Shown piece by piece: positions 12,201 to 21,350 of a stretch of 64,000 bases of DNA. The stretch is from positions 6,983,001 to 7,047,000 of the forward strand of contig NZ_CP076543.1 of the NCBI RefSeq assembly GCF_030440515.1, in the 5' to 3' direction. The notes beneath the pieces are model-generated. The model saw only the letters and a program-made list of their open reading frames with translations. It had not been told where the DNA came from and did not search any database. Both the position numbers and the translations under genes were made by a program. The first letter of the stretch is position 1. Every line of letters starts with the position of its first letter. The DNA is from Streptomyces xanthophaeus (GTDB lineage: Bacteria; Actinomycetota; Actinomycetes; Streptomycetales; Streptomycetaceae).

Positions 12201-14279
12201 GACAACCTGTTCGTGCTCCAGAACTTCCTGGACATGGACGCCTTCGCCGAGATGAACGCCCGGCACGGCATCACCGCCGTCCGGGCCGACGACTCCACGC
12301 ACTATCCGTTCACCTGGGTCGTCACCCCCGGCGACCGGCTCACGGTCAAGCTGGAGTACCGCGACCACGACACCGCGGCCGCCCGGGGGCTCCTCGACGG
12401 CTACCTGGACCTGCTCGGGGACCTGGCCCGCTCCACCGGGCCGGTGGGCACGCTGCCGGGCGCGGGCCCCGAGCCGGTGCCCGCCGTACGCACGGAGGTC
12501 GGCACGGACACCGTGGTCGACCGGTTCGACCTGGCGGCCGACCGCGATCCACGGCGGGTCGCGCTCGTCGCCCACGGCCGGACCATGACCTTCGAACGGC
12601 TCCGCGACCGCAGCCGGGAGCTGGCGGGCGTGCTCGCCGCACGCGGCATCGGACCCGGGACGACGGTGGCCCTCGCCGTCCCGCGCTCCCTCGACTCGAT
12701 CGTCGCGCTCTTCGCCGTGCTGCGCGTGGGCGCCGCGTACGTGCCGCTGGAGCTCGACCACCCGGACGAGCGGATCGCCGCCATAGTCGCGGACGCCCGT
12801 CCGCACGTGACCCTCACCGTGAGCGCCGTGTCCCCCCGGCTGACCGGCGACCTGATCGAACTGGACCGGCCCCTCCCCGGGGCCGAGCCGTTCGTGACCT
12901 TCGCACCCGACGACCCGGACCGCCTGCGCCACCCCGCGTACACGATCTACACCTCCGGATCCACCGGCAGGCCGAAGGGCGTGGTGACCGAGTACGCCGG
13001 GCTCACCAACATGCTGATCAACCACCAGCGCCGGATCTTCGAGCCGGTGCTCGCGGACCACGGCCACCGGGTCTTCCGCATCGCCCACACCGTGTCCTTC
13101 GCCTTCGACATGTCGTGGGAGGAACTGCTCTGGCTCGCCGACGGCCACGAGGTGCACATCTGCGACGAGGAACTGCGCCGTGACGCCCCCCGCCTGGTCG
13201 AGTACTGCCTGGAGCACGGGATCGACGTCATCAACGTGACCCCGACCTACGCACAGCAGCTGGTGGCCGAGGGCCTTCTCGACCACCCCGGGCGCCGGCC
13301 CGCCCTGGTGCTGCTGGGCGGCGAGGCCGTCACCCCGACCCTGTGGCAGCGCCTCGCCGACACCGAGGGCACGGCCGGCTACAACCTGTACGGCCCCACC
13401 GAATACACCATCAACACCCTGGGCGTCGGCACCTTCGAATGCCAGGACCCGGTGGTGGGCGTGCCCATCGACAACACGGACGTGTACGTCCTGGACCCGT
13501 GGCTGCGACCGCTGCCGGACAACGTCCCCGGCGAGCTGTACGTGGCGGGCATCGGCATCGCGCGCGGCTACCTCGGGCAGCCCGCACAGACCGCCGACCG
13601 GTTCGTTGCCTGCCCGTTCGGAGCGCCCGGCGAACGCATGTACCGCACCGGGGACCTGGTGGCCCGGCGGCCCGACGGGAACCTGATGTACCTGGGCCGC
13701 ACCGACCAGCAGGTCAAGATCCGCGGACACCGCGTCGAACCGGGCGAGGTCGAGGCCGCGTTCGCCGCGCACCCGGCGGTGCGGTTCGTCGCCGCGGTCG
13801 CCCAGCCCGACCCGCAGGTCGACGGCGCGTACCGGCTGGCCGCCTACCTCGTACTCGGCGGCCCGGGCGGCCCCGACCTGGCGGCGGTCGCCGCCGAGGT
13901 GGGGGCCGGGCTGCCGGACTTCCTGCGCCCGACGCACTACGCCCAGGTCGACCGCATCCCGCTGACCGTGAACGGGAAGGCGGACACCAAGGCGTTGCCG
14001 GAGGCCCGGCCACTGGGCACGCTGACCACGGCGGGGGAGCGCGGCCCGGAGACCGGGACCGAGACCGTCGTGTGCGAGTTCTTCGCCGAAGCACTCGACC
14101 TGGACGACGACGAGGTGAGCGCTTTGAGTGATTTCGTGTCCCTGGGAGGGCACTCCATGCTGGCGGTGCGGCTGATCGGCCTCCTCCGCCGGGAGTACGG
14201 TCCCGTGATCACGGTCCGCGATCTGTTCACCCTGCGAACCCCGGAAATGATTGCCCGCCACCTCGATGAAAACGCCTGA
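3264..14279 (+). CDS. cchH: Coelichelin-type trimodular nonribosomal peptide synthetase
   Basis: About 3,671 residues, close to S. coelicolor CchH. Domain order is A-T-E, C-A-T-E, C-A-T, with no thioesterase. Landmarks: A1 core [11 protein letters not shown] near 295; T1 Ser688 (GGDSI); E1 HHVVIDG at 856; C2 HHIIADG at 1342; A2 core near 1806; T2 Ser2206; E2 HHLAVDA at 2378; C3 YHLLLWDG at 2777; A3 core near 3229; T3 Ser3631. Specificity codes read against GrsA are DINYWGGIGK, DFWNIGMVHK and DMENLGLINK, the set for N-hydroxyornithine derivative, Thr and N-hydroxyornithine. The two E domains fit D-residues at positions 1 and 2. C3 has Tyr for the first motif His but keeps the catalytic second His; E2 has DA for DG. 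The ATG at 3264 follows GGAAAGGG; upstream in-frame sequence is inside cchG and rejected. Confidence 0.95.
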   Translation: MTESTARLVLLSPTRLADVRRRSGDYGDTTIARACAVALAYWATGRSPDGLDLTPGTLFADVLGWADNGGAGTAGWEVGTDGLDGPDGPAGRSITLPEGVVPADAQLALDDLADFPDRPLSTIGPSDVAQRLATLAEWNDTGADRIRPTVVEMFREQARLRPDAVAVVDEHRSLTYRQAAELSAQLAHHLIERGLTAEQVVAISLDRSAAMVIGLLGVLQAGAAFVPLDPQWPAARRSVVIADARVVLQLNDSGEHAPDEPEAVLVDLGDWRFGSYPGEGTGVTVPGDALAYVIFTSGSTGRPKGAMIRHEAISERLLWQSGEILGFGHDDASLFKAPLSFDISINEIFLPLVCGGRLVVLRPGGERDPHHLLSVIAEQRVTFTYLVSSMLDVLLEIAGDSGRLDSLRHVWCGGEVLTPELYERFRTRLDIPMYHGYGPAETTIGVSHVIYRGAAERLSTSIGKANPNTQLYVLDDELRPVPVGVGGELYVGGFLLGRGYVGAPGLTASRFVANPFAADGSRLYRTGDLARFAPDGSLDFLGRADNQIKIRGMRLEIEDVEAGLAEHPAVRHTCVVAKKNTAGGTYLVGYVIPATGSEDLRADEVRQWATGHMVEYMVPAHIVVMKEFPLTANGKLDRGALPEPQAGAGALAPPVTENERLVCAAVAAVLRRDAVGVDQDFFQLGGDSILAISLLSALREAGLHVTARQIFTHSVVGALAAVADREAAAVDHGDVATGTVVGSPIVQWLGATTDDIDGFVQSVVLNTPANLTADGLDAVLTAVVARHDMLRAKLVRGERWSFEIPEADRAVARWQESDRPLDECLALATEGLDPAGGVMLRAVWRREARQLVLVAHHVVIDGVSWRILMDDLSTAWRWYVSGAPIDLPPVGTSFRRWTQLLARAPFDADLPHFRRALPGADAPLGRRALSAADTVARERTTTLPVGPDVTAALLGEVPARFHTGVNDVLLTALAVTLARWRRDLGQDQTFAHIELEGHGREGRHVADSAGFEPELSRTVGWFTTLFPVTVDPGAAADLTDPAYLVAALKAVKEDLARVPSNGVSYGALRYLADTAFDAPAPQVLFNYLGRFDAGSSGDWELAHTTGQLGEKRDPRMRLPRALEFNAIAEPASAGGAYELVTTLSWPDGLLTDQDIETIGGYFREALAGLAALTALDLAGLGLGSHSPSDFAMPALTQADVDELDGPALRDVLPLTLLQEGLYFHSVFDDDSAGSYVEQQLLTLDGEADAGRLAAAATRLLTLFPNLAARFTALADGRVVSVLEGGLQAPFTTLDRPGISDEEIREHAERDRRAGFDLASGPLMRYTLIRTGPARSVLVQTVHHIIADGWSVPPMLRALLTEYHAPGTVHPLGGFTDYVRWLAARDEDESDRVWREQLAGLPGPSLVAEGHTPSDRFADTATSPEGDIDEAARSAGVPLSVAVHSAWAATLGGLLQERDVVFGSTVSGRDADVPGIGDMVGLFINTIPVRARWAATTTARGLLESVRDHQSAVLAHQHVSLARISRLSGAGPLFDTLVVFDVATDVAGLRGPEDTLVIGDIVNEGAPHYPLTLVVERALDGRPRFNLIHDGALVRESTARTILSTFTRTLTGLLTRPDDLVDDLAPPGTRPPAPITPTTLGALFDAAAHRDPAATAVTQCALDGGSRSLTYGELADAKDELARALRAAGVRPGERVAVAVPCSLEQVVALVAVVSAGGAYVPLDLAYPDGRLEYILTDAAPQVVLVDPEHRDRFTRLLDRAGVPARVLVQGEQPPPDAQAAQVTQVTQDHADGPGADWQDPAYVIYTSGSTGRPKGVVVPHSSVVTLLANTRPAMDFGPHDVWVQFHSYSFDFAVWELWGALAHGAELLVPEYGLTRSPVDFHRLVRERRVTVLNQTPSAFYQFIEADRHAQEPATSLRRIIFGGEALDLGRLRGWVERHGTASPELVNMYGITETTVHVTHRVLTDADFRPGDDVSPIGGPIPGLVTYLLDDRLRPVPPGRVGAIYVAGDQVSLGYLGRPSLTAGRFVADPFAADGSRMYHTGDLARRTLDGELEFTGRADDQVQLRGFRIELGEVESAIRELDGVVDVAVTVADSADHLVAHVVGGVPFDAAALAGLLASKLPAHMVPGLVLPVDALPLTVNGKLDRKALTARAASYDAPAAASGPATGSAPGSALTALVGIFTETLPGTAVDGDSDFFRAGGDSILAITVVNRARALGLAIAPRDVFLLKTPRALAEHLATSTPHPAAPGAPVPREDGPLTPTPIILRRRELGGSLARFAQARSLVAAEGTGHADAERAANAVVAAHPALRLRLRTEHGVWSLRTEPARAVTVVRSDAPDATAAADEAAGRLDPETGDVIAFSWLEATRTLVVTVHHLAVDAVSWLILLDDIATALRGNPLAPPTTSYAAYAQALADRSAQETEGLGHWITTLQAPPLLPVAERPRETTVVLPPDISDRVTRSAPAALGIGLTELLCGALRTALTRIQPSPTDLAIELERHGRVPASEHHDYTRTVGWFTAIAPVRLTPHTDPVAAAREVAERQPDERAHLAYGGLRYLNPQTAPLLTARPQVLFNYLGRGAESQALHLTGADEGSPYAVEVNAWTDAATGSLHAVFTLAEGVPDEITGHWRAALELVAAAATTAERTAPVTPLQRGLFFQAQLAGPAGHYVAQSWFTFDRRLDTDALAEAMAWVIARHPAVGAGFTTDDDGKAVQVLGAGRRVGVRTVGLATEEEVDALLARDRDTGFDPGEPPLIRLTVVRLPGDRDGLLLSYHLLLWDGWSREIVLRDLFDAYEAAVAGTLTPATPATPSFEDHARALDARDPAVSERFWAQHLAGLPGPTLLAGPAPALVDDLPRTLVHTLSAEASQLLRDLARQHGVTLNSVLTGAFGLLLGARTGRADAVFGVTVSGREGEDLSEVVGVLLNTLPMWTRARPDDTVRDYLTAVQAARVEAMEHEHLGLGEIQRAGGHDTLFDNLFVLQNFLDMDAFAEMNARHGITAVRADDSTHYPFTWVVTPGDRLTVKLEYRDHDTAAARGLLDGYLDLLGDLARSTGPVGTLPGAGPEPVPAVRTEVGTDTVVDRFDLAADRDPRRVALVAHGRTMTFERLRDRSRELAGVLAARGIGPGTTVALAVPRSLDSIVALFAVLRVGAAYVPLELDHPDERIAAIVADARPHVTLTVSAVSPRLTGDLIELDRPLPGAEPFVTFAPDDPDRLRHPAYTIYTSGSTGRPKGVVTEYAGLTNMLINHQRRIFEPVLADHGHRVFRIAHTVSFAFDMSWEELLWLADGHEVHICDEELRRDAPRLVEYCLEHGIDVINVTPTYAQQLVAEGLLDHPGRRPALVLLGGEAVTPTLWQRLADTEGTAGYNLYGPTEYTINTLGVGTFECQDPVVGVPIDNTDVYVLDPWLRPLPDNVPGELYVAGIGIARGYLGQPAQTADRFVACPFGAPGERMYRTGDLVARRPDGNLMYLGRTDQQVKIRGHRVEPGEVEAAFAAHPAVRFVAAVAQPDPQVDGAYRLAAYLVLGGPGGPDLAAVAAEVGAGLPDFLRPTHYAQVDRIPLTVNGKADTKALPEARPLGTLTTAGERGPETGTETVVCEFFAEALDLDDDEVSALSDFVSLGGHSMLAVRLIGLLRREYGPVITVRDLFTLRTPEMIARHLDENA

Positions 14280-15966
14280 CACCCAGCGGCCCCGACCGGG
14301 GTCCGACATCCTCAAGGCCGCCCTGCGCCGCAACATCGGCGCCATGACCTGGGGCACCGTCCTCATGGGCCTCTACCAGGCCGGTGAGACGGCCTTCCCC
14401 ATCGCGCTCGGCCTGATCGTCGAGCACACGATGCAGGACCGCGGCCCCGGTGCGCTCGCCCTGTCGATCGGCGCGCTGGCCGTGATCATCACGACCGTGT
14501 CGCTGTCGTGGCGGTTCGGCATGCGCATCCTGCAGAAGGCCAACACGACCGAGGCGCACCGCTGGCGGGTGCGGGTCGCGGACTGCGGGCTGGAGCCGGT
14601 CGCCAGGGACGCCGGCCTGAAGTCCGGCGAGGTGCTGACCATCGCCACCGAGGACGCCGACCAGACGGCCGACATCATCGAGGTGGTGCCGCTGCTGATC
14701 AGCTCACTGGTCGCCGTGCTGGTCGCGGCGGTCGCGCTGGGACTGGCCGACCTCCGGCTCGGCCTGCTGGTGATCGCGGGCACCGCCCTGATCCTCTCCG
14801 TCCTGAGCGTGATGTCCCGGCGGATCGGCTCCAGCACCCGCGAACAGCAGGCCCGGGTGGCCCGGGCGGGCGCGAAGGTGGCCGACCTGATCACCGGCCT
14901 GCGCCCGCTGCACGGCTTCGGCGGCAACCACGCGGCCTTCCGGTCCTACCGGAAGGTCAGCACGGAGGCCAAGCACCAGGCGATCACCGTGGCCGGGGTG
15001 AACGGCGTGTACGCGGGCACCGCCATGGCCCTCAACGCGGCGCTCGCCGCCGGCGTGACCCTGACGGCCGGCTGGCTGGCCTTCAACGGCCACATCACCG
15101 TCGGGGAGCTCGTCATGGCCGTGGGGCTCGCCCAGTTCATCATGGAACCGCTGAAGCTGTTCTCGGACATGCCCAAGTACGTGATGATGGCCCGCGCTTC
15201 GGCCGAGCGCATGGCGCTGGTGCTGGCCGCGCCCCCGGTGGCCGCCCACGGGACGGAGCGCCCGGCCGCCGGCGGCGGTCTGGAGGTCGACTGCGTCCGG
15301 TACGGGACCCTGCGCGCCCTGAAGTTCCAGGTACCGGCGGGTGAGTTTGTGGCGATCGCCGTCTACCAGCCACGCGCGGCGGCCGACCTCGCCGCGATCC
15401 TGGCCGTGAAGGTCCCGCCGCACGCGTACGAAGGAGCGGTGCGGATCGGCGGGGAGGAGCTCGCCGCCCTGTCGGTCGAGGCGGTCCGCGAGCACATGCT
15501 GGTGAACCCGTACGACGGGGAGATCTTCGCGGGCACCCTCCGCACGAACATCGACCCGTCGGGCACCGGCCGCACCGTCGATGCGGCCGTCGAGGCGTCC
15601 ATGCTCACCGACGTCGTCGCTCTCCACCGCGAAGGACTCGACCACGGCGTCCGCGACCGCGGCGCGAACCTCTCCGGCGGACAGCGCCAACGGCTGTCCC
15701 TGGCCCGCGCCCTGGCCGCCGACTCCGACATCCTCGTCCTGCACGATCCGACCACGGCCGTCGACGCGGTCACCGAGCAGCTCATCGCACGCAACATCGC
15801 GAAGCTGCGCCGCGGTCGCACCACCGTCGTGATCACCAGCAGCCCGGCCCTCCTGGACGCCGCCGACCGTGTGCTCGTCCTGGACGAGGGGGTCATCACG
15901 GCCGAGGGCACCCACCGCAACCTCCTCGCCGGAGACGAGGAGTACTGCCTGGCGGTGGCCCGTTGA
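14266..15966 (+). CDS. cchI: ABC exporter half-transporter with degenerate Walker motifs (CchI-type)
   Basis: About 566 residues: N-terminal type I exporter membrane domain and C-terminal nucleotide-binding domain. The signature [16 protein letters not shown] is canonical, but the P-loop is missing ([16 protein letters not shown] where GxxGxGKS/T belongs). The Q-loop Gln is absent ([12 protein letters not shown]), the Walker B Glu is Pro (ILVLHDPTT) and the H-loop His is Ser (VITSSPALL). This subunit cannot hydrolyse ATP alone. Its good signature would complete the ATP site of CchG, whose own signature is lost. The ATG at 14266 overlaps the cchH stop by 14 bases; an in-frame TTG at 14251 is possible. 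It ends 16 bp from the convergent cchJ stop. Probable role: siderophore export with CchG. Confidence 0.88.
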   Translation: MKTPDTQRPRPGSDILKAALRRNIGAMTWGTVLMGLYQAGETAFPIALGLIVEHTMQDRGPGALALSIGALAVIITTVSLSWRFGMRILQKANTTEAHRWRVRVADCGLEPVARDAGLKSGEVLTIATEDADQTADIIEVVPLLISSLVAVLVAAVALGLADLRLGLLVIAGTALILSVLSVMSRRIGSSTREQQARVARAGAKVADLITGLRPLHGFGGNHAAFRSYRKVSTEAKHQAITVAGVNGVYAGTAMALNAALAAGVTLTAGWLAFNGHITVGELVMAVGLAQFIMEPLKLFSDMPKYVMMARASAERMALVLAAPPVAAHGTERPAAGGGLEVDCVRYGTLRALKFQVPAGEFVAIAVYQPRAAADLAAILAVKVPPHAYEGAVRIGGEELAALSVEAVREHMLVNPYDGEIFAGTLRTNIDPSGTGRTVDAAVEASMLTDVVALHREGLDHGVRDRGANLSGGQRQRLSLARALAADSDILVLHDPTTAVDAVTEQLIARNIAKLRRGRTTVVITSSPALLDAADRVLVLDEGVITAEGTHRNLLAGDEEYCLAVAR

Positions 15967-15982
15967 CCCCTGGAGACGGTGG

Positions 15983-17068
15983 TCAGCCGAGCGCCCAGGC
16001 CACGTCCCGGAGCAGGGCCTGGCGCCAGCCCGCGCGGTCGTGGCCCGACGCCGACCGCGAGGCCCGCACGGTCGCCCCGGCCCGCTCGGCCAGGGTCTCG
16101 ACCAGCTCGCAGTGGGGCAGCATCCGCGTCTCGTGTTCTCCCAGGTCGAAGGCGATCCGCAGGCCGGACAGGTCGGGGCGCTCCCGCAGGCGTGCGGCGA
16201 CGGAGCCGCCCACCGGGCCGCCCAGCGGGTCCGCCGACCCCACCGCCTCGGGCGTCCACCACAGCGAGGCCGACTGGCAGGCGACCCGGGACACCAGGTC
16301 CGGGAACTCCAGCGCCGCGTACACCGCGCTCAGCCCGCCCAGACTCTGCCCGGCGACCACCAGCCGGTCCCCGTCCACGGGGACGCCGGACTCCGCGACC
16401 AGCGGCAGCAGTTCGTCCCGGACCGCCTCCCACAGCTCCGGCCGGCACCCGAACTCGGCCTCCCGGTCCCGCGTCGGCAGGAAGACGAGCGTGACGGGGG
16501 GCATCTCGCCGGCGGCGACGGCGGAGTCGAAGGCGGTCATCGCCGGGTGCAGGTACAGCCAGTCGTCCCCGTCCAGCAGCAGCACCACGGGTCCGCCGCC
16601 GCCCGCCGGGTGGACCCGTACGGTCCGCCGCCCGCCGAGGCGCTCGCTCGCCCAGCGGAGCCGGGTCCGCGGCACGGGCAGGACGTCCTCGGCCCCGAAG
16701 GCGGGCCAGTGAGGCTGGGCCGGGGCGTCCGGGGTGGCGGCGACGGACCGGTCACCGCCCGCCCCGGCCGGGTTGAACGGGTCGGCGTACGCCGTGCCGT
16801 CCACGAGGAACCGGTACGTCACCCGAAGCCGCGCGGGCATGCGGACCTCGGCGTACCAGCAGTCCGTCTCGCGCCAGCGGCGCAGCGGCACGTCGTCCGA
16901 CCAGCTCTCGAAGGCCAGGCCCGCCGCGGCGCCCCGCCACAGGAACAGGGTCGTCCAGCCACCGCCCTCGGCAGGCAGCGATCCGGGCCCCGCGACTGCC
17001 GCCCAGAACTCCTCGGACCCCGGCTCGCCGGGCAGCCCGTATGCGGCGAAGACGGTCTCCGAGGGCAT
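15983..17068 (-). CDS. cchJ: Siderophore esterase / release hydrolase (CchJ-type, Fes family)
   Basis: 361-residue alpha/beta hydrolase of the enterochelin-esterase (Fes/IroD) family. The N-terminal part (about 1-130) looks like the carbohydrate-binding-like domain of Fes. The hydrolase part has the nucleophile elbow VAGQSLGGLSA and a late SGHDRAGWRQAL that supplies the catalytic His. In S. coelicolor, cchJ lies at this position and is thought to help release or process the peptide, because CchH lacks a thioesterase. The gene is transcribed toward cchI and has its own iron box just upstream. Family secure; exact reaction inferred. Confidence 0.88.
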   Translation of the reverse strand: MPSETVFAAYGLPGEPGSEEFWAAVAGPGSLPAEGGGWTTLFLWRGAAAGLAFESWSDDVPLRRWRETDCWYAEVRMPARLRVTYRFLVDGTAYADPFNPAGAGGDRSVAATPDAPAQPHWPAFGAEDVLPVPRTRLRWASERLGGRRTVRVHPAGGGGPVVLLLDGDDWLYLHPAMTAFDSAVAAGEMPPVTLVFLPTRDREAEFGCRPELWEAVRDELLPLVAESGVPVDGDRLVVAGQSLGGLSAVYAALEFPDLVSRVACQSASLWWTPEAVGSADPLGGPVGGSVAARLRERPDLSGLRIAFDLGEHETRMLPHCELVETLAERAGATVRASRSASGHDRAGWRQALLRDVAWALG

Positions 17069-17087
17069 GAAGTCTCCTAGCGGCGAA

Positions 17088-17106
17088 GGGAGTTAGGCGA
17101 GCCTAA
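17088..17106. promoter_or_regulatory. Iron box upstream of cchJ
   Basis: TTAGGCGAGCCTAA (17093-17106) has perfect six-base arms TTAGGC/GCCTAA and matches the right part of the DmdR/IdeR consensus. It lies 20 bp before the cchJ start and 3 bp beyond the stop of the STM4011-type gene, so it marks the edge of the iron-regulated cluster. Confidence 0.75.
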
Positions 17107-17108
17107 GT

Positions 17109-18011
17109 TTATAGCGTTGCCGTGGGGTCCGGGAGATCTACGGCGGGACGGCCGACCGGGCGGGGAACGGCCGCCGGGACGCGTTCGAGGACACCGCCCG
17201 CGAAGACGTCGTAGAGCGGCAGCGTCTCCAGGTGGACGTAGCCGATGTGGCAGTCGCAGGTGGTCAGCGGGCACGGACGGGGACCGAGCGCCGTCCGGTA
17301 GGAGCCGTCGTAGAGGTTGCCGAGCTCGGCGCGGACGAAGTGGCAGCGGCGGACCGTGCCGTCGCCGTCCACCGAGATCACCGACTCGCCGGTGCGGCAC
17401 GGCAGTCCGGCCGAGCGGTGCGGGTGCCGGCTGTACGGGAACAGCGGGTCGAGGGCGGTCCACAGGCCGGCCTCGTCGTCGGTGTAGCCGTGGCCGTCGG
17501 CCGCGTTCACCCACAGGTAGACGTGGGCGGGCAGGTCGGCGCGCAGCCTGCGGGCGTGTTCCAGGTTCTCGGGGAGGCCGACGATGCCGACGCTGTGGCG
17601 GATGCCCCGGTCGGCGAGGTCACGCAGCTTGGCCAGGAAGCGGTCGTACGGGGTCTGCCCCGGGTGGTAGGTGCACCACAGGGCGAGCGTGTCGGGGTCG
17701 GCCTCCGCGAGCCAGTCCGTGCGGCAGCTCAGGTTGGTCTGGATGGCGACGCGCTCCACGTGCGGCTGGTGCGAGAGGTCGACGAGGGCGCGGCGGTACC
17801 AGGAGCGCACCAGCCCCTCGCCCCACGGGGTGAACAGCAGGGAGAGCCGGTCCTCCCCGGCGCGGGAGCGCGCCCAGCCGGTGAACCGTTCGAGGGCGGC
17901 CCGGTCGGCGCGCAGCTGGGCCGTGGTGTCGCGCCGCTTGGCGAAGGGGCAGTACGGGCAGTCGTAGTCGCAGGAGGCCAACGGGCCGCGGTAGAGCAGG
18001 GTGAGGTCCAC
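17109..18011 (-). CDS. STM4011 family radical SAM protein
   Basis: 300 residues, with the radical SAM cluster motif CDYDCPYC (Cys14, Cys18, Cys21) almost at the N-terminus. Further Cys in the last third (LPCRTGE, RRCHFV, RPCPLTTCDCHIGY) could bind an auxiliary Fe-S cluster in SPASM fashion. The GTG at 18011 is chosen because it falls 5 bp after the STM4012-type stop; a longer reading runs inside that gene. Last gene of a five-gene STM4015-to-STM4011 operon, an arrangement named from Salmonella. The reaction and substrate are unknown; peptide or protein modification is only a guess from the enzyme types. Confidence 0.85.
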   Translation of the reverse strand: MDLTLLYRGPLASCDYDCPYCPFAKRRDTTAQLRADRAALERFTGWARSRAGEDRLSLLFTPWGEGLVRSWYRRALVDLSHQPHVERVAIQTNLSCRTDWLAEADPDTLALWCTYHPGQTPYDRFLAKLRDLADRGIRHSVGIVGLPENLEHARRLRADLPAHVYLWVNAADGHGYTDDEAGLWTALDPLFPYSRHPHRSAGLPCRTGESVISVDGDGTVRRCHFVRAELGNLYDGSYRTALGPRPCPLTTCDCHIGYVHLETLPLYDVFAGGVLERVPAAVPRPVGRPAVDLPDPTATL

Positions 18012-18016
18012 GGCGG

Positions 18017-19381
18017 CTACTTGGCCTCGTAGGCGGCCATCGCGGCCCGTACGGCCGGCGAGAACAGCTCGGGCCCGAGCGCGTCCGAGTGGGCCAGGCC
18101 CTCGGGGCTGAGACGCAGCAGCGGGCCGGTGCCGTCCTCGTCGAGCCAGCCGCGGGCGGCGAACGCGGCCAGTTCGGCGGGGAAGTCCTCGTGCGGGCCG
18201 GCGCCGAACCGCTCCCGGTAGTCGGCGACCGGCATGCCCTGCGCCTGGAGTAGCGACTGGAGGAGGTGGCGGCGGCGCGCCTCGTCGCCGTTGGTGGGAC
18301 GGCCGTGGACGGCACGGGTGAAGTCGTCGGTGGCGGTGTAGTCGTCGATGATCCCGCGGATCTCGCCCATGTCGACCGCGTAGTCGAACGAGTAGTGCAG
18401 CGAGGAGGTGTAGGAACGGGCGCCGCAGCCCAGGCCGATCATGCCGTCGGTCTGGCAGGCGTGGTCGTCCGGGCCCTGGGGCGCCGTACCGGCCAGCCGG
18501 AACATGCGCATCGACACCTGCTCGTAGCCGTGCGCGAGGAGGTGGTCCCGGCCCTGCCGGTAGAGGTTCAGGCGCTGCTCGTCCCAGGCACGGTCGGTCA
18601 GGGCGGTGCGCCGGGCGAGCCCGGTGAGCGGGCGGACGTACAAGGGGTACAGGTACAGCTCCTCGGGGCGCCAGGCGAGGGCGGCGTCCAGGGAGGTCCG
18701 CCAGGTGGCGGGGGTCTGGCCGTCGATGCCGTAGATGAGGTCGATGTTGAGGACGGGGACGCGGGCGTCGCGGATCCGGCCGAGCGCCGCCTCGACGTCG
18801 GCGCGGCGCTGGGGGCGCACGGCCGCGCGGGCCTCCTCGGCGACGAAGCTCTGGACGCCGATGCTGACACGGGTGGCGCCGCGCTCGGCGAGGACGGCGA
18901 GCCGGTCGGCGGTGGCGGTGGCCGGGGACGTCTCGACGGACAGCGGGACGGCGCGCAGGTCGGCGCCCATGCGCCGCTCGGCGATGTCGCAGAGCCGTTC
19001 CAGTTCGGGGGCCGTCAGGAAGGTGGGCGTCCCGCCGCCGAAGGCGGCGTTGGCGAAGGAGACCGGGCCGTCGTCGCCGAGGGCGTCGCGGACGGCGGTG
19101 GCCTGGCGCTCCAGGGCGTCGAGGTAGCGGCCGGTGAGCCCGTCGGGGGCGCCGATGCGGGTGAAGAGGTTGCAGAAGCCGCAGCGGACCTCGCAGAAGG
19201 GTATGTGGAGGTAGAGGGAGAGGGCGTCCTTGCGTTCGCCGTGCCACAGGTCCCGCAGGGCGGGCCGCTCGGGCAGCGGCCGGTAGGCGGTCTTGTGGGG
19301 ATAGGCGTACACGTAGGAGCTGTACGGGCGGAGCTCGGGCGGTGCGGTGGCCGGGATCGGGGCGGGCGCGAGGGCGGTCAT
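18017..19381 (-). CDS. STM4012 family radical SAM protein (HemN-like)
   Basis: 454 residues. SLYLHIPFCEVRCGFCNLF carries the CxxxCxxC motif (Cys63, Cys67, Cys70) in the form typical of HemN/HemW relatives, followed by the SAM-binding FGGGTPTFL. A HemN-like C-terminal region follows (LGCGARSYTSSLHYS). Despite the resemblance, the gene belongs to the STM4012 family rather than being a coproporphyrinogen dehydrogenase, as its neighbours show. The ATG overlaps the stop of the STM4013-type gene by four bases, so translation is coupled. Substrate unknown. Confidence 0.87.
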   Translation of the reverse strand: MTALAPAPIPATAPPELRPYSSYVYAYPHKTAYRPLPERPALRDLWHGERKDALSLYLHIPFCEVRCGFCNLFTRIGAPDGLTGRYLDALERQATAVRDALGDDGPVSFANAAFGGGTPTFLTAPELERLCDIAERRMGADLRAVPLSVETSPATATADRLAVLAERGATRVSIGVQSFVAEEARAAVRPQRRADVEAALGRIRDARVPVLNIDLIYGIDGQTPATWRTSLDAALAWRPEELYLYPLYVRPLTGLARRTALTDRAWDEQRLNLYRQGRDHLLAHGYEQVSMRMFRLAGTAPQGPDDHACQTDGMIGLGCGARSYTSSLHYSFDYAVDMGEIRGIIDDYTATDDFTRAVHGRPTNGDEARRRHLLQSLLQAQGMPVADYRERFGAGPHEDFPAELAAFAARGWLDEDGTGPLLRLSPEGLAHSDALGPELFSPAVRAAMAAYEAK

Positions 19382-20229
19382 GCGGACGGCTCCAGGAAGA
19401 AGTGGGCGTACGGCACGGTCCAGACGGCCTCGTGGGCGAGGCGGTGGCCGGTGTAGCCGTCGTCGCCGTAGGTGGTGCCGTGGTCGGAGCAGACGATGGC
19501 GAAGCAGCGGCGGCGGGAGCTCATGGCGGTGAACAGCCGGCCGATGTGCCGGTCGATGTATTCGAGGGCGGCGGCGTGGGTGGCCCGCGTGTCACCGGCT
19601 TCGGCGGTGGCGCCGGCTAGGTGGAACCAGTTGGGCTGGTGCAGCGCCGAGGCGTTGACGAAGAGGAACAGCCGCTGCTCGGCGGGGAGCGCGGCGACGA
19701 CCTGTTCGGCCCGCTCGACCTGTGCCTCGAAGGAGGTGGGCGACGCGACACCGAAGGCCGGTTCCCAGTGGCTCTCCTGGAACATGCCGGGGAGCACGCC
19801 GCCCAGCGCGCCCTGCTTGTTGAAGAAGCCGACGCCGCCGACACACACCGTGCGGTACCCGGCCGCGGCGAGGCCGGACACCAGGTCGGGGGTGTCGAAG
19901 ACGTACGTGCGGCCGGCGGTGCTCTCGCTGCCGGCGAAACGGGCGGCGAACAGGCGGGGGTGCGGGCCGGGCCGGGCGGGGGTGGGCAGGAAGCCGGCGA
20001 ACATCGCCTGATGGGAGGCGTAGGTGAAGCTGCCCGGGGCGTGCCGCTCCTCCCAGACGCCCCCGGGCAGGTGCCGGGCCAGGTTCGGAATGCGTCCGGC
20101 GGCGGCCAGTTCGACGGCGACGTCGTGGCGCAGGGTGTCCAGGGTGAGCAGGAGCAGGTCGTCGCGGCCGACGACCTCGTTCATGTCGGGGAGCGGGAGC
20201 GGGGGCGCTGGGGTCTCAGGCGGGTGCAC
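19378..20229 (-). CDS. STM4013/SEN3800 family hydrolase (alkaline phosphatase superfamily)
   Basis: 283 residues. LLLTLDTLRHD near the start and CSDHGTTYGDDGYTGH near the end are the paired metal-binding motifs of the sulfatase/phosphodiesterase/alkaline phosphatase superfamily. GSFTYASHQAMFAG lies where the nucleophile is expected and lacks the CxPSR of true sulfatases, so a phospho-substrate or another ester is more likely. The GTG at 20229 is favoured by GAGGAACC seven bases upstream; it overlaps the end of the STM4014-type gene by 14 bases. Third gene of the STM401x operon. Confidence 0.82.
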   Translation of the reverse strand: MHPPETPAPPLPLPDMNEVVGRDDLLLLTLDTLRHDVAVELAAAGRIPNLARHLPGGVWEERHAPGSFTYASHQAMFAGFLPTPARPGPHPRLFAARFAGSESTAGRTYVFDTPDLVSGLAAAGYRTVCVGGVGFFNKQGALGGVLPGMFQESHWEPAFGVASPTSFEAQVERAEQVVAALPAEQRLFLFVNASALHQPNWFHLAGATAEAGDTRATHAAALEYIDRHIGRLFTAMSSRRRCFAIVCSDHGTTYGDDGYTGHRLAHEAVWTVPYAHFFLEPSA

Positions 20230-21340
20230 GGTGGTTCCTCGTGGGGTGGTGCTGTACGTGTCTTCGGATGGCGGCGGCCACCTGCGCGGCATAGGTGTCC
20301 TGGCCCTCGGCGCCGCTTCCGGGCAGTCCGGTCAGGCCCGGCAGGAGGTCGCCGAAGGCGTTGACCTCGGCGACGGCGAACCGGCGCCAGCCGACCGCGG
20401 GCAGCAGGTCCACACCGACGCAGAGGGTGTTCGGGAAGCAGGCGGCCGCCCGCTCGCAGGTCCGCAGGGCCTCGGCCCAGGCGGGGCCCGCCGCCCGGAC
20501 CGCGGCGGCCAGGTCGCCTCGCCGGCCGCCGAGATGGAGGTTCGTCATGGGGGTCCGGCTGGTGCGGACCACGGCGTGAGTGGCCCGGCCGGCCACGACG
20601 ACCACGCGCAGGTCGGCCGCCCCGTCCCCGAGGGAGGCCTTGGGCCACCAGCGTTCGACGTGGAGTCCGTCGGGGGCGAGGGCGTCGACCAGCGCGGCGA
20701 CCTCCGGCTCGCGCGTGAGGCGCCGTACCCGCAGGGAGTTGTGCAGCCGGCCGCCCTCCGCGCTCTCCACGGAGGTGATCGCCCTGATCCGGCCCCCGGC
20801 GGCCGTCTCGACGGCCACGACCCCGGCGGCCGAGGACCCGTGGGCCGGCTTCAGGAACACCCGCGGCATGCCGTGCGCGGCCATGAGGGCCCGTACGTCC
20901 TCCCAGCCGCGTACGGGGGCGTCGCCGCCGGAGGTCGGCGACCGCGGCACGGGGACCCCGGCGCGGGCGAGGACCTCGTGGCAGAGCCGCTTGTCGAAGA
21001 GGACGGCCAGCTCGTCGGGGTCGTCCAGGCGCAGGCCGCCGGTCAGCGACCGGACCGCCCCCGTGAAGGCGGCGTACCAGCGGGCCCCGCCCTCCACCCG
21101 GGTGGGGTCGCCGGCGCCGCGCAGGAGCCGGTCGACCTCGGCGTTCTCCCCGGGCGACTCGATCCGCACGATCTCGTCCGCGGCGAAGGCCGCGCCGCCG
21201 CCGCGCAGGACGTCCGTCCAGGGCACGACACGCGGCGCGGGCAGCCCGGCGTCGCGCAGCGCCCCGGAGAACAGGGCGACGCGCCGGTTCTCCGGATTGC
21301 CGACGACCGCCCAGCGCGGCGGTGGTGCGTGATCCGTCAT
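20216..21340 (-). CDS. STM4014 family protein, ATP-grasp-like
   Basis: 374 residues. An N-terminal Rossmann-like segment (RWAVVGNPENRRVALF) is followed by ATP-grasp-like features: FLKPAHGSSAAGVVAVE (nucleotide lysine and glycine loop), ADLRVVVVAGRATHAVVR, and AEVNAFGDLLPGL, which resembles the metal-binding E-x-N strand of RimK-type ligases. This suggests an ATP-dependent carboxylate-amine ligase. It starts 10 bp after the STM4015-type stop and overlaps the STM4013-type gene. The family label comes from gene order and sequence style; the substrate is unknown. Confidence 0.82.
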   Translation of the reverse strand: MTDHAPPPRWAVVGNPENRRVALFSGALRDAGLPAPRVVPWTDVLRGGGAAFAADEIVRIESPGENAEVDRLLRGAGDPTRVEGGARWYAAFTGAVRSLTGGLRLDDPDELAVLFDKRLCHEVLARAGVPVPRSPTSGGDAPVRGWEDVRALMAAHGMPRVFLKPAHGSSAAGVVAVETAAGGRIRAITSVESAEGGRLHNSLRVRRLTREPEVAALVDALAPDGLHVERWWPKASLGDGAADLRVVVVAGRATHAVVRTSRTPMTNLHLGGRRGDLAAAVRAAGPAWAEALRTCERAAACFPNTLCVGVDLLPAVGWRRFAVAEVNAFGDLLPGLTGLPGSGAEGQDTYAAQVAAAIRRHVQHHPTRNHRAPA

Positions 21341-21350
21341 GGCCCGCGCG

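Noticed and set aside
8892..14366. Antisense open frame of about 1,800 codons opposite the NRPS gene
   Set aside because: A product of high third-position GC; composition is unnatural and the plus-strand NRPS domains are unmistakable.
17109..19247. Single 712-residue protein covering STM4011 and most of STM4012
   Set aside because: Only the last 300 residues in this frame are protein-like; the rest is the STM4012-type gene in another frame.
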